Source: Vibrio alfacsensis
GTDB taxonomy: Bacteria > Pseudomonadota > Gammaproteobacteria > Enterobacterales > Vibrionaceae
Direction: 5' to 3'
Assembly (NCBI RefSeq): GCF_003544875.1
Contig: NZ_CP032094.1
Location: 186,001 to 250,000, forward strand
DNA length: 64,000 bases
Shown: piece after piece, positions 30,895 through 40,078 of the stretch
How the letters are laid out: each line of letters starts with the position of its first letter
Numbering within the stretch: the stretch's first letter is position 1
Notes under the pieces: generated by a model
What the model was told of the DNA's origin: nothing
The model's input: only the letters and a program-made list of their open reading frames with translations
Databases searched by the model: none
Program-made: the position numbers and the translations under genes

Positions 30895-31068
30895 GTATCT
30901 ACTATTTTGATTAAACATAGGATGTAAGTTATTCAAGTATAGAAAAATAACTCGATCTCTTTTGAACAGTATTGATGTCAGTGGACTTGTTAAAGCTTGT
31001 GATAGTGTCATGATGATGCTTCTAGTGTAAAAGGCGAAGTACACATTTATCAGGCTAAGGAGAAACTG

Positions 31069-31302
31069 ATGAAGTGCGAGTTTGAATTCATTTGTGATAA
31101 AGCATGGTCAGATTTGGAGGATATAGGTAATGATAAGATGAAGTATTGTTCCTATTGTCACCAACACGTTTATCTTGCTGAAAATAGTGCAGAGTTGGAA
31201 CGGCTAGCGAATAAAAAACGTTGTGCTTATTTTCGGCCGGATCATCAAGATGGTAGTGAGCAGGTAGTCTTGAGATTTCTTGGCCGTGTAGTAAGTAAAT
31301 AA
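31069..31302 (+). CDS. Small cysteine-rich protein, possible zinc-binding
   Basis: A 77-residue protein. Cysteines in FICDKAW, YCSYCHQHVY and KRCAYF form a Cx-n-CxxC-like pattern, which resembles a small conserved family of bacterial proteins of unknown function with a treble-clef-like centre. An AAGGAGA Shine-Dalgarno lies 7 nt before the ATG. It precedes the DUF3147-like gene by 40 nt and may be co-transcribed with it. Confidence 0.68.
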   Translation: MKCEFEFICDKAWSDLEDIGNDKMKYCSYCHQHVYLAENSAELERLANKKRCAYFRPDHQDGSEQVVLRFLGRVVSK

Positions 31303-31342
31303 TCAATGTACTGGCTAAATACTGTTTGCAAGGAGGTTACTA

Positions 31343-31693
31343 GTGCTATGGATTGCGATTAAGTACCTGACAACTGCTGCGATTGTTGTGCTTATTTCCG
31401 AAGTCGCAAAGCGAAGCGATAAGTTAGGGGCGTTAGTTGCCGCTTTACCGACTGTCACAATACTGGCTTTGATTTGGATGCATATCGAGGGGCAAGGGAC
31501 AGAAAAACTCTCCAACCATGCGTTTTACACATTTTGGTATGTGCTGCCTACATTACCAATGTTCCTGATTTTTCCTTACTTGCTGACTAAGTACCCTTTT
31601 GGGGTCACTTTGCTAATCAGCTGTGTGGTGTCGATTGTTTGTTTTGCGGTCACCAATTTTGTGTTGAAACAGTTTGGTGTCAATCTATTATAG
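31343..31693 (+). CDS. DUF3147-like membrane protein
   Basis: A 116-residue inner-membrane protein with four hydrophobic segments and a conserved-looking cytosolic stretch (SEVAKRSDKLGALVAALP). It resembles the DUF3147 family, of unknown function. The GTG start is chosen because AGGAGG lies at 31331-31336, at good spacing. Confidence 0.75.
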   Translation: MLWIAIKYLTTAAIVVLISEVAKRSDKLGALVAALPTVTILALIWMHIEGQGTEKLSNHAFYTFWYVLPTLPMFLIFPYLLTKYPFGVTLLISCVVSIVCFAVTNFVLKQFGVNLL

Positions 31694-31760
31694 ACAAGGG
31701 ACTTTCTTATCAAAGAAATTAAACTGGTTTGTAGGGTTATAGTTTTGGGGGTTATAAAAG

Positions 31761-31788
31761 TAAAAAAGCCCAAGCGATTTACTTGGGC
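31761..31788 (-). terminator. Intrinsic terminator of yibL
   Basis: GCCCAAG and CTTGGGC form a 7-bp stem followed, on the minus strand, by a T run. It lies about 30 nt beyond the yibL stop and may also act on the plus-strand gene. Confidence 0.85.
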
Positions 31789-31816
31789 GATTAAAATACG
31801 CAGTGTTACTGAGCAA

Positions 31817-32173
31817 TTAGAATTCTTTTGGTGCAAAGCCCGTCATTGCGTCTAGGCGCAGTTCTTTACCCATTTTCGTTAAAGGGTGAACAATAACGAG
31901 GCCACGAACACGTTTTTTAAGCTTGCCGATATCTGCTTGTTCTTCTTTAGTGATTTCACGAGAGAATGGCATATCAAGTAGGCTCTTACGTTCTTTGTTT
32001 ACTTCGTAAGTTTGCTTGTGTTTTAGTTGGTTTAGCTTTTTAGATAGCTCATCAACCTCATTCGTGAATTTAGTAATCATTTCTTGATCACCACGAGAAC
32101 GTGCCGCGTCAAGTTTACGCTGGCATGTATCTAAACGGTTGTGCAGCTTTTGAATATCAGTTTTTATGCTCAT
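31817..32173 (-). CDS. yibL: YibL family ribosome-associated protein
   Basis: A 118-residue protein of the YibL/DUF2810 family. It has an N-terminal helical coiled-coil segment (about residues 3-58) and the diagnostic C-terminal block MPFSREITKEEQADIGKLKK and RGLVIVHPLTKMG. E. coli YibL co-purifies with ribosomes; its exact role is not settled. The ATG at MSIKTD is preferred over a longer start. It is monocistronic, with its own terminator. Confidence 0.88.
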   Translation of the reverse strand: MSIKTDIQKLHNRLDTCQRKLDAARSRGDQEMITKFTNEVDELSKKLNQLKHKQTYEVNKERKSLLDMPFSREITKEEQADIGKLKKRVRGLVIVHPLTKMGKELRLDAMTGFAPKEF

Positions 32174-32257
32174 GGTAATAGGACTCAATATTTTTAAAGG
32201 TCGGGAGTATAGCATAGCTGAAATTCTACGCTCTACTATACTGCGAGATTGCTTGAT

Positions 32258-33175
32258 TTAGTTAATGAGTTCGTTCCCTGATGGTACTCCTGATAAGAAT
32301 GCGTCGACATTATTTAGCGTAACGGATGCGATGTTGTTGAGAGCTTCATGAGTTAAGAATGCTTGATGCCCTGTGAATAGCACGTTGTGACACGCTGATA
32401 AGCGACGGAATACGTCATCGACGATCACGTCGTTTGATTTATCTTGAAAGAACAAGTCTTTTTCATTGTCGTATACATCCAAACCTAGTGCCCCGATTTT
32501 ACCTTGTTTAAGCGCTTCTATAGCAGCAACTGAATCGAGAAGTTCCCCACGGCTTGTGTTGATGATCATGACACCATCTTTCATTTGTGAAAATGCATGA
32601 TCATTAAGTAAATGGTAATTTTCTTCGCTCATTGGACAGTGAAGAGAGATGATATCTGATTTCGCGTAGATCTCTTCAAGTGAACAGTAGCGAGCGCCCA
32701 TTTCTAATCCTTTTTCACGTGCAATGCAGATCCAACCGTTTTCCGAAGAAGTTAAAGCCTACTAACCCCTCAAGAGAGAAGTTCGCATCACGAGTTCGCT
32801 GATAAGCTTTATGAAGACGGCGGTTAAGGCACATCATCATCCCGACAGTATGCTCAGCGACGGCTTCAGGAGAATAAGCAGGGACGCGCACCACTTGCAA
32901 TCCTAACGCTTTGGCGGCATCTAAATCGACCTTATCAAAGCCTGCACAACGCATGGCAATTAGACGTGTTCCGCCGATAGAAAGCTGTTTTAAGACGGAT
33001 TCTGATAGGTCATCGTTAACAAAAGCGCAGACTACCTCACAGCTTTGAGCCATTTTTGCGGTCTTAACGGTTAACCTAAAGTCGTGGTAATGGAATGTGA
33101 AATCTCTATTATCTTTTACTTTGTTGAAAGACGATTCGTCAAAGGACTTGGCACTGAAAAAGCAATGTTTAACAT
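32258..33175 (-). pseudogene. ldhA: D-lactate dehydrogenase (fermentative), broken
   Basis: LdhA reduces pyruvate to D-lactate with NADH. The two halves are in different frames. The N-terminal half (FFSAKSFDE, IAMRCAGFDKVDLDAA, VPAYSPEAVAEHTVGMM) ends at FNFFGK. The C-terminal half starts near MGARYCSLEE and has HCPMSEENYHLL, INTSRGELLDS, GLDVYDNE and the GHQAF catalytic histidine. Between them about 25 residues are missing, including the Rossmann GxGxxG loop for NAD. In addition, the original ATG at 33175 (behind GAGAGG) is out of frame by one T in a T run. The internal loss is too large for a simple run miscall, so the gene is probably inactive. Confidence 0.88.
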
Positions 33176-33454
33176 AATTTCCTCTCCACATTTATATCCC
33201 GTTAATTCAAATAAGCATCGCGTCTTAAAGCCACGTTGTCTTCGTAGGGCTAGGTTTTTCAAAGCAACTTGGGTCTATAAAATCATCTGCTTATAAAACG
33301 ATTTGTTTATGATGCTTTCTATTACTACAGTAATTCAGTCAGGACGTAATGAGTAGTTCAATTTTGTCATATTAAGTTTGCTTTACTATTACCAACTGAC
33401 TAGCATAGCTCCTTTTGAATATTTCTTGTTTCGGGTGAGTTGGGCGCTGTGTTG

Positions 33455-33937
33455 ATGTCAATAAAATGGTTACCTCTAGTTTTGTTTTGTACGTTGGCAT
33501 TTGGTGCTCATGCTGCGGTCGATTTAGTAAAAGTGGATAAATCCAAGCGTAGAATGTATTTGATTGAAAATGGTGAAGTGGTCAAGGAGTTCCGCATCGC
33601 GTTGGGGGCGAATCCGAAAGGTCATAAGCAAGAAGAGGGTGACAACAGAACGCCTGAGGGTGAATACACACTAGATTACATCATTGAAGATTCAGCGTTC
33701 TATCGTTCAGTTCATATTAGTTACCCGGACGCAATTGACCGGATTGAAGCCCATCGACGCGGAGTCTCTCCGGGTGGTGACATCAAAATCCACGGATTGA
33801 AAAACGGTGAAACTCGACCTGCACAGTTTATTCAAAGCTTTGATTGGACGAATGGTTGTATTGCAATCAGTAACGAAGAAATGGATGAATTTATTGAGTT
33901 AGTGAAGATGGGAACTCCTATTCTCATCGAGTGGTAA
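33455..33937 (+). CDS. L,D-transpeptidase (YkuD domain), periplasmic
   Basis: A 160-residue protein. A signal peptide (residues 1-21) leads into a YkuD catalytic domain with the conserved HG in KIHGL and the catalytic cysteine in WTNGCIAI. Enzymes of this family make or cut peptidoglycan crosslinks or attach proteins to it. The start MSIKWL is preferred because it opens the signal peptide; a start five codons upstream exists. It is monocistronic. The specific reaction is not determinable. Confidence 0.88.
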   Translation: MSIKWLPLVLFCTLAFGAHAAVDLVKVDKSKRRMYLIENGEVVKEFRIALGANPKGHKQEEGDNRTPEGEYTLDYIIEDSAFYRSVHISYPDAIDRIEAHRRGVSPGGDIKIHGLKNGETRPAQFIQSFDWTNGCIAISNEEMDEFIELVKMGTPILIEW

Positions 33938-33977
33938 TGATTGTTCCCATCGGTTCCCATTTTTAGTTTTAGAGTGT

Positions 33978-34688
33978 CTATATCATGAATCGGCTCGGGT
34001 AATCGCTAAAAATGCCATCGAGCACTGGCAAGTGCTTGAGCTTATTTGGGTTATTCACCGTATAGCACATCACTTTGAATCCTGCCTGTTGAAGCTTAAG
34101 GATCTGGCGCGAACGCACCCAGTTAATGTTTAGATTACAACTGTAAGCGTTGACCTCTTCCAATAGCGCACGATCTTTACGTTTAAAAAATTCACTTAAT
34201 ACACCAAGACGATACCCTTTGCAGTTTTGATGCAGCGCCCGTATGACGTCATGGCTAAAGCTAGACAGTAAGATACGATCGTGACTTAGAGAGCCTTGTG
34301 TTAGGGTTTGCGCAAGTATCTGAGCGACTTGTTCTGCGGAATGGTGGTCAACCTTGACTTCGATGTTCAGATTGAGCTGATGACTGTTAGCGAGTTCAAG
34401 TAGCTCAGCTAATGTCATGATTGGTTGATGCGCAAACTCAGGACTAAACCAGCTACCGAAATCGAGCTCTTTCAATTCATTTAATGTCATCTGATCGATT
34501 CGGCCTTTGCCATTGCTGCAACGGTCAACAGTATGATCATGACAAACGACAAGAATGTTATCTTTTGTCGGCTGTACATCGACTTCCACCCAATTTAAGC
34601 CCATATCAATGGCTGCTTGAACACTGACCCTTGTGTTTTCTGGGTATTTTCCTGCCACGCCACGGTGACCAATTAACAGCGTTTTCAT
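33978..34688 (-). CDS. Glycerophosphodiester phosphodiesterase (UgpQ-like)
   Basis: A 236-residue GDPD-fold enzyme that hydrolyses glycerophosphodiesters to glycerol-3-phosphate and an alcohol. The hallmark residues are present: IGHRGVAGKYPENT, the metal-binding EVDVQ, and HDHTVDRCSNGKG. There is no signal peptide, so it is cytosolic like UgpQ rather than periplasmic like GlpQ. It is convergent with the L,D-transpeptidase gene. Confidence 0.9.
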   Translation of the reverse strand: MKTLLIGHRGVAGKYPENTRVSVQAAIDMGLNWVEVDVQPTKDNILVVCHDHTVDRCSNGKGRIDQMTLNELKELDFGSWFSPEFAHQPIMTLAELLELANSHQLNLNIEVKVDHHSAEQVAQILAQTLTQGSLSHDRILLSSFSHDVIRALHQNCKGYRLGVLSEFFKRKDRALLEEVNAYSCNLNINWVRSRQILKLQQAGFKVMCYTVNNPNKLKHLPVLDGIFSDYPSRFMI

Positions 34689-34871
34689 TTCGTTTTATTA
34701 CTCCAGTAACAAGTTGACGAGATTGTACTCCAATTAAAACGCGATGACAGAAAGTCATTGGAATATGAGAATAAAAGCAGTTGAATCAAGGAAAGTTACG
34801 GCCCCCAAATGACATGAGTACAATTAAGCAGAAAAACCACAAAACTATGGTTGTTTAATTTGTAAATGAGT

Positions 34872-34895
34872 AATAGAATGCGAACCATTTCTATT
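34872..34895. promoter_or_regulatory. Inverted repeat, weak Fur-box candidate
   Basis: AATAGAA and TTCTATT form a 7-bp inverted repeat with a 10-nt spacer, 17 nt before the response-regulator start. Fur control would suit an iron-uptake locus, but the match to the Fur consensus is poor. Confidence 0.3.
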
Positions 34896-34912
34896 TAAAG
34901 TGGTGGTTGGAA

Positions 34913-35581
34913 ATGTCACGAGTGTTGATCGTGGACGATGACGTTCCGTTATGCGAATTACTTGAAGCAGTGTTGCAAGATGAGGGTTATACCGTCTCAT
35001 CGGTTCATTGCGGTGAAAGTGCATTGCAATACATGGAAAAAACGTCGGTTGATCTCGTTCTGCTTGATGTGATGTTACCGAACCTAAATGGAATGCAGGT
35101 TGCACGTCGGATTTGTCAAAGATTCGCTACGCCGATTCTGATGCTTACCGCATTGAGTGATGAAAACTCTATGCTTGATGGCTATCAAGCTGGAGCAGAT
35201 CAATATATCGCAAAACCTTTTAACGTCGCAGAACTACTCATGCGAATAAAAGCGGTTCTTCGTCGTGTTGGTTTAGAGCGTCATAGGCAAGCAATGTGTG
35301 CCACTGTGCAAAATATCAGTGACCAATTAAATAGTTTGCCACTAACAGAGACCGAAGCGGATTTATTGGGGTATCTGGTAAAAAAACCGGGACTAGTGAT
35401 CTCTAAAGCCGAATTGCAAATTGAAGTGCTGAAGAAAGAACTGAGTCCATTTGACCGAAATCTCGATATGCACATAAGTAACATTCGTCGTAAGTTGGTT
35501 GAGGGTGGACTATCGAAGCAGCATATAAAGACGCTTCGAGGTAAAGGCTATAGTTATATCGAGGCCGCTGCGGGGTCATGA
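34913..35581 (+). CDS. OmpR-family response regulator
   Basis: A 222-residue regulator. The receiver domain (residues 1-120) has the acidic pair DDD near the N-terminus, the phospho-acceptor Asp in LLDVMLP and the lysine in AKPFN. The winged-helix domain ends with the typical RGKGYSY. The ATG MSRVLIV is chosen over an upstream TTG. Its stop overlaps the kinase start (ATGA). The pair lies just upstream of a siderophore receptor, as in the PeuRS-PeuA arrangement described in Vibrio parahaemolyticus, so activation of that receptor is inferred. Confidence 0.9.
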   Translation: MSRVLIVDDDVPLCELLEAVLQDEGYTVSSVHCGESALQYMEKTSVDLVLLDVMLPNLNGMQVARRICQRFATPILMLTALSDENSMLDGYQAGADQYIAKPFNVAELLMRIKAVLRRVGLERHRQAMCATVQNISDQLNSLPLTETEADLLGYLVKKPGLVISKAELQIEVLKKELSPFDRNLDMHISNIRRKLVEGGLSKQHIKTLRGKGYSYIEAAAGS

Positions 35582-36950
35582 AATTTCGTTGTCCGTCTTA
35601 TATATCACAACGAAAAGACAGCCTAGCGTTTCAGCTTTTTAGCTACATGACAGCGATAGTCTTCAGTATTCTAGCCGTACAAGCTCTTGCAGAACAGGCG
35701 TTGGTGAAAGCCGTGTTAAAAGTACCGAATCACGTAAAAACAGAAATGTTGGATTTAGCTCATCAGGCTAATGTGATGATTGAATACGGTGATATGGATG
35801 AACTGGCCGATTGGGCCAATAGCCAAAAATACTATCTATTTGTGCTGGACGAAAATCTCCACCCTTTAACTCATCGATTGATGCATCCGCATTTTGAATT
35901 CAAATTACAATTCAAAAGAAGCCTTGATGAGCAATTGAAAGGGAGAGTGAGTCAGCCAATTTTTAGTATTCCTCTGGTTGGTAACAACAGCTTGGTGATT
36001 CAATTACCTCATCGTTTGCACCCGGCACGTGAGTTTATACTCTATTTCAATGTGTTAAAGGTTGTTATAGCGGTTGTCATCTTAGCTCTGTTTTCCTTGC
36101 TGATGGCAAGGAGCTTACAACAGCCTTTAGACAGATTGAGAGAAGCGAGTAAAAAGCTATCAAACGGTGATTTTAATGTCAGCGTTGTGGATGAATTGAA
36201 GTCCAATACCCGAGAGTTTAATGAGTTGGCTCAAGATTTCGATGACATGACGAAAGAGATCCACACTCTTGCTGAAAAGCAGCGTTATTTAATTCGAAAT
36301 GTATCTCATGAATTGCGCACACCGCTTGCTCGTCAAAATTTGGTGCTGCATTTACTGCGTAAGCGAGTGAGCGAGAGTGAACAAAGTCTCGTGACTCGGA
36401 TGGAAGAAGAGGCGAATGAACTTAACCACCTCGTTGGTGAGATTTTAGAATTCAGCCGGCTGGAGAATGCTCGCTACGATACCGAGTTGAAGCGTATTGA
36501 TTTAGAAGTACTGCTGGAACCACAAATTGAACGCTGCAAGATTGATCTTAAAGTGGATCAGGAACTGGTTTTTGAGTCAAAGGCGCTGTTGAGTAAAGTG
36601 CAGTGTGACGATACTTTGGTGGTTCGTTGCTTGAATAACATTATTGGGAATGCAATCAAATACGCGGGTCAATCTGCAAAATTGAGGTCTCTTTGGTTAA
36701 TGAGCGACATGAACAGCAGAATTATTTGGCGCTTACCATTGGAGATAACGGACCAGGCATCCCTGATAGTAAGTTGTCTGATATCTTTAACCCGTTTACG
36801 CGACTAGACCCATCTCGTGACAAAAAGTTAGGTGGTTATGGCCTAGGGCTTGCGATTGTTAAGGAGTCGATGCGAATGATGGGTGGCAAAGCAAAAGCGA
36901 CGAATCGCTCTAGTGGTGGGTTGGCAGTCACATTATTGTTTAAGCAGTGA
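35578..36950 (+). pseudogene. Sensor histidine kinase, single frameshift near the ATP-binding domain
   Basis: Two TM segments (about residues 18-38 and 160-178) enclose a short periplasmic sensor. A HAMP domain follows, then the H-box VSHELRTPLARQN with the phospho-histidine. The frame breaks at about 36676, within the N-box region NNIIGNAIKYAGQSAK. In the next frame the G-boxes IGDNGPGIPD and GGYGLGLAIVK continue to 36950. Reading AAAA as AAAAA restores one 457-residue kinase. A homopolymer miscall is the simplest explanation, since the rest is perfectly conserved. Partner of the preceding regulator. Confidence 0.88.
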
Positions 36951-37001
36951 TGGTGAGAGTCTAAATCCATAGCAGTCATTTCGAAATTTACAAAACTTTA
37001 C

Positions 37002-37037
37002 GAATGCAAAGAATGTAAAGAATGTAAAGAATGTAAA
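37002..37037 (+). repeat. Four tandem 9-bp repeats, GAATGTAAA
   Basis: One GAATGCAAA and three GAATGTAAA copies are head to tail, about 107 nt before the receptor start and next to a Fur-box-like site. They could be a regulator-binding array for the neighbouring response regulator or a slippage-prone spacer. Confidence 0.85.
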
Positions 37038-37045
37038 TTTAATGC

Positions 37046-37064
37046 AAATAGTAATAATTATCAC
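37046..37064 (+). promoter_or_regulatory. Fur-box candidate upstream of siderophore receptor
   Basis: The 19-mer AAATAGTAATAATTATCAC resembles the Fur consensus GATAATGATAATCATTATC, 80 nt before the receptor start. Iron repression of this receptor is expected from its family. Confidence 0.5.
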
Positions 37065-37143
37065 TTATATTCACAACCGAAATAATTAAGAGGGAATTAC
37101 ACAACATGTTGTGTGACCCGAGAAATAGTCGGAGTGAAAGGAT

Positions 37144-39237
37144 ATGTTTACTAAGAGCCTACTGGCATTAGTGATCGGTGCGGTGCTAGCAGCACCTGCA
37201 GTGGCAGACGTTCAAAAAACAGATGAACACCTGGTTGTCGAGGGCCGAGAGTTCGGCTACAAAGCAGATACGAACAGTACAGCAATGCGCATGGAAATGA
37301 CGCAGTTGGAAACACCGGGACAAGTTGCAGTTATTGATGAAGCGGTGATCGATGAACAACGTGCGAGTACACTAGGTGAAGTTCTACAAAATGACGCAAG
37401 TGTGAGCGCAGGCGGTACAAGTCGTAACAGAGAGCGCTTTTCATTACGTGGTTTTGAACTGAGTAGCTCTGACGGTTTCCTAAAAGATGGTCGTCAACAC
37501 TGGTCACATTACCGTCAGCCAATTGAGCTTTTAGAGCGTGTTGAAGTGCTTAAAGGCCCATCAGGTTTGCTTTACGGCAAATCTGAGCCAGGTGGCCTAG
37601 TGAATATGGTTTCTAAGAAGCCGACACATGAGACGCAAGTGAGTCTGAGCCAAGATATTGGTTCAAACGATCACTCGCGCACCGTTCTAGATGTTAGTGG
37701 TGCGTTGAATGCAGAAGAGACATTGCGAGCTCGAGCTATTTTTGCAAAAGAAAGCTACAGTTCATGGCGTCGTTATGGAGATGGCACCAAGCCCCAGACG
37801 GATCGAATGGTCGGTGGATTGGTTGTCGAATATGACATCACGGAAAACATCATGGTGACGGCGCACTATGATCGGACCAAAGATGAAGGCAGCGTTGATT
37901 CGGGTGCTTATGTTGTCGATGGACATGTTGTTCGTGGTGATAAGTACATTTGGGATGCACAGTGGTCGAACATTGATAACGACGTAGAAAACTATGGTAT
38001 CGATATCAACGCGCAAGTCACCGACAATGTGAACGTAAAAGCGGGTTACAACCGCCAAGACTTCAACCGTTTTGACGTTGAGTCTTACCCTAAATTCGAC
38101 CAGTACGAAACGGATGGTACTATCCGACACAAAGGTAATGAGCGAACAGATAACTGGGTATTTGATACGGCTTATGCCGATGTAACGTCAGAGTTTTCGT
38201 TGTTTGGTACAGAGAACACCTTGTTAGTTGGCGCGAACTATTTGGATTACAGCTACGATCGATTTATGGCATTCCATAAGGGTGAGTACGTACCTGCGGG
38301 TGAAACGGTTGTTAAGCCTGTTCCTGTTAGTTCAAAGAAATGGCCAACCAGCGAGTATGACACTTGGGGTATCTACGCACAGAATATGATGACGATTAAC
38401 GATTACTGGCAAGTATTGGCTGGTGTTCGTTACGATGAAAAACGCAGTGACCAACTCACAGAAAGTCAGGTATCACCGAAGTTGGGTGTCATTTTCCACC
38501 CCGCTAGCAACGGTTCTATCTACGTTCAGTACTCTGAAAGTTTCATGCCTCAAGGTATGGTCAGTGATGACAAGTACACCAATGATGGTGAAGAGTTAGA
38601 TGCTGAACGCGGCATTTCTTACGAAATTGGTACTAAGTGGGAGTTGTTCGACGAACGTCTATACCTCACTGGCGCGTTGTTTGATATTACGTTAGAAAAT
38701 GTGCCCCTTGATGTAGAAGACGGCAAGAATGCGGATGATGAGTTGATGTACAAGCGAACCCAAAATGGTGAACAAGTGCATCGCGGTGCAGAGATTCTTG
38801 CGCAAGGTTTTGTTACGGATGCACTATCGTTGACGGCTTCTGCTATGTACCTAGACGCAGAGATCACGGAAAGTTCGACGAAGTATAAAGGAAATCGTCC
38901 GGCTGATGTGCCTGAATTCGCGGCAAGCGTTTGGTCTAGCTATCACGTTCAGGCTAATACAGACGTGAACTTAGGCCTAATTTATGAAGGTGAACGCTAC
39001 GGTGACGCAGCGAACACATTTAAGAAAGATGGGTATGCACGTATTGATATGGGCGTTGCGTACACACACAAGTATGATGAGAGTCTGGATATTGTTGCTC
39101 GCTTTAATGTTGAAAACTTGTTTGATACTGATTACCTAGCTGGTGGCGGTAGCACAAACAGTCAACAAGCTGGTGCAAATGGTGTAGTGGTCGGTGAAGG
39201 TCGAAACTACATGGCGACTATTCAGTTCAAGTATTGA
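37144..39237 (+). CDS. TonB-dependent siderophore receptor
   Basis: An outer-membrane receptor of 697 residues. A signal peptide (to residue 21) and a plug domain (about residues 40-160) with the usual RGF and PSGLLYGKSEPGGLVN blocks precede a 22-strand barrel ending in the aromatic ...YMATIQFKY. It belongs to the FhuA/FecA/enterobactin-receptor superfamily. It lies downstream of a two-component pair, as Vibrio PeuA (a catecholate receptor) does, so a catechol siderophore is a plausible ligand, though unproven. The genes that follow supply the energy coupling. Confidence 0.88.
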   Translation: MFTKSLLALVIGAVLAAPAVADVQKTDEHLVVEGREFGYKADTNSTAMRMEMTQLETPGQVAVIDEAVIDEQRASTLGEVLQNDASVSAGGTSRNRERFSLRGFELSSSDGFLKDGRQHWSHYRQPIELLERVEVLKGPSGLLYGKSEPGGLVNMVSKKPTHETQVSLSQDIGSNDHSRTVLDVSGALNAEETLRARAIFAKESYSSWRRYGDGTKPQTDRMVGGLVVEYDITENIMVTAHYDRTKDEGSVDSGAYVVDGHVVRGDKYIWDAQWSNIDNDVENYGIDINAQVTDNVNVKAGYNRQDFNRFDVESYPKFDQYETDGTIRHKGNERTDNWVFDTAYADVTSEFSLFGTENTLLVGANYLDYSYDRFMAFHKGEYVPAGETVVKPVPVSSKKWPTSEYDTWGIYAQNMMTINDYWQVLAGVRYDEKRSDQLTESQVSPKLGVIFHPASNGSIYVQYSESFMPQGMVSDDKYTNDGEELDAERGISYEIGTKWELFDERLYLTGALFDITLENVPLDVEDGKNADDELMYKRTQNGEQVHRGAEILAQGFVTDALSLTASAMYLDAEITESSTKYKGNRPADVPEFAASVWSSYHVQANTDVNLGLIYEGERYGDAANTFKKDGYARIDMGVAYTHKYDESLDIVARFNVENLFDTDYLAGGGSTNSQQAGANGVVVGEGRNYMATIQFKY

Positions 39238-39310
39238 TAACAATATGATTTTAAAAGGGAAGAGTAGTCTTCCCCTTTAGTCATTCTAGAATAAAGATAT
39301 TTAAACTCGT

Positions 39311-40078
39311 ATGAATCTAATGAAATCAAGTATCGCTCTGTTGATCTCATCGGTTTTGATTCCCGCACATGCGGATAATCTAAGCGATGCTCAGGCAGTG
39401 CAGAGTAAAACGAACCAAGCGTCGGCAGTGAGCCAAAAGCGAATCGACGCCAGTGCAGAGACTGCATTGACTTTGGAAGCTGAAATTGAACAGTTGCAGG
39501 AAGAAGTAAGCAACTTGAAGATTTATCGCGATCACTTGTCCAATCTTGTCGAAAGTCAAAACCAAGAAGTGAGCAATTTAAATGAACAGATCGTTCAGAT
39601 TGCGCAAACTCGTCAAGGGGTCGTGCCTTTGATGTATCACATGCTTGATGGTTTAAAAACGATTGTTGCAAATGATAAACCTATCCGTAAAGCGCAACGA
39701 GAAGAGCGTATTGCTAAGCTAGATAGCATGATGACTCGAGCAGATGTTGCGGATGCAGAGAAGTTTCGTCGAATTCTAGAAGCGTATCAAATTGAGATGG
39801 ACTACGGCACGAAACTGGGCGTTTACCAAGGCAAAATTGCGCTCAATGGGAATGAACAGATTGAGGCTGATGTCCTTTATCTTGGCCGTGTTTCATTGAT
39901 TGCTCGTAGCCTATCGGGTGAACATTTCTGGAGCTGGTCACAACCACAGAGTGCATGGTTGCCTGTCGGGAAAGAACAAAAAACAGAATTGGATAAAGCC
40001 TTTGCAATGGCAAACAAACAAATTGCACCGAGCATGCTTACTTTGCCAGTGTCTCTAAATATTGCGGAGGGCAAATAA
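39311..40078 (+). CDS. DUF3450 family periplasmic coiled-coil protein
   Basis: A 255-residue protein. A signal peptide (to about residue 22) precedes a long coiled coil (about residues 25-100) and a globular part, matching DUF3450, often the first gene of TonB/ExbB operons in marine gammaproteobacteria. Its stop is directly adjacent to the next start. A role in assembling or tuning the TtpC/ExbB complex is inferred from this conserved neighbourhood. Confidence 0.83.
   Translation: MNLMKSSIALLISSVLIPAHADNLSDAQAVQSKTNQASAVSQKRIDASAETALTLEAEIEQLQEEVSNLKIYRDHLSNLVESQNQEVSNLNEQIVQIAQTRQGVVPLMYHMLDGLKTIVANDKPIRKAQREERIAKLDSMMTRADVADAEKFRRILEAYQIEMDYGTKLGVYQGKIALNGNEQIEADVLYLGRVSLIARSLSGEHFWSWSQPQSAWLPVGKEQKTELDKAFAMANKQIAPSMLTLPVSLNIAEGK

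Noticed and set aside
35578..36807. A complete 409-residue kinase ending at 36807
   Set aside because: The last 40 residues are out of frame with the ATPase motifs, which continue in the next frame to 36950.
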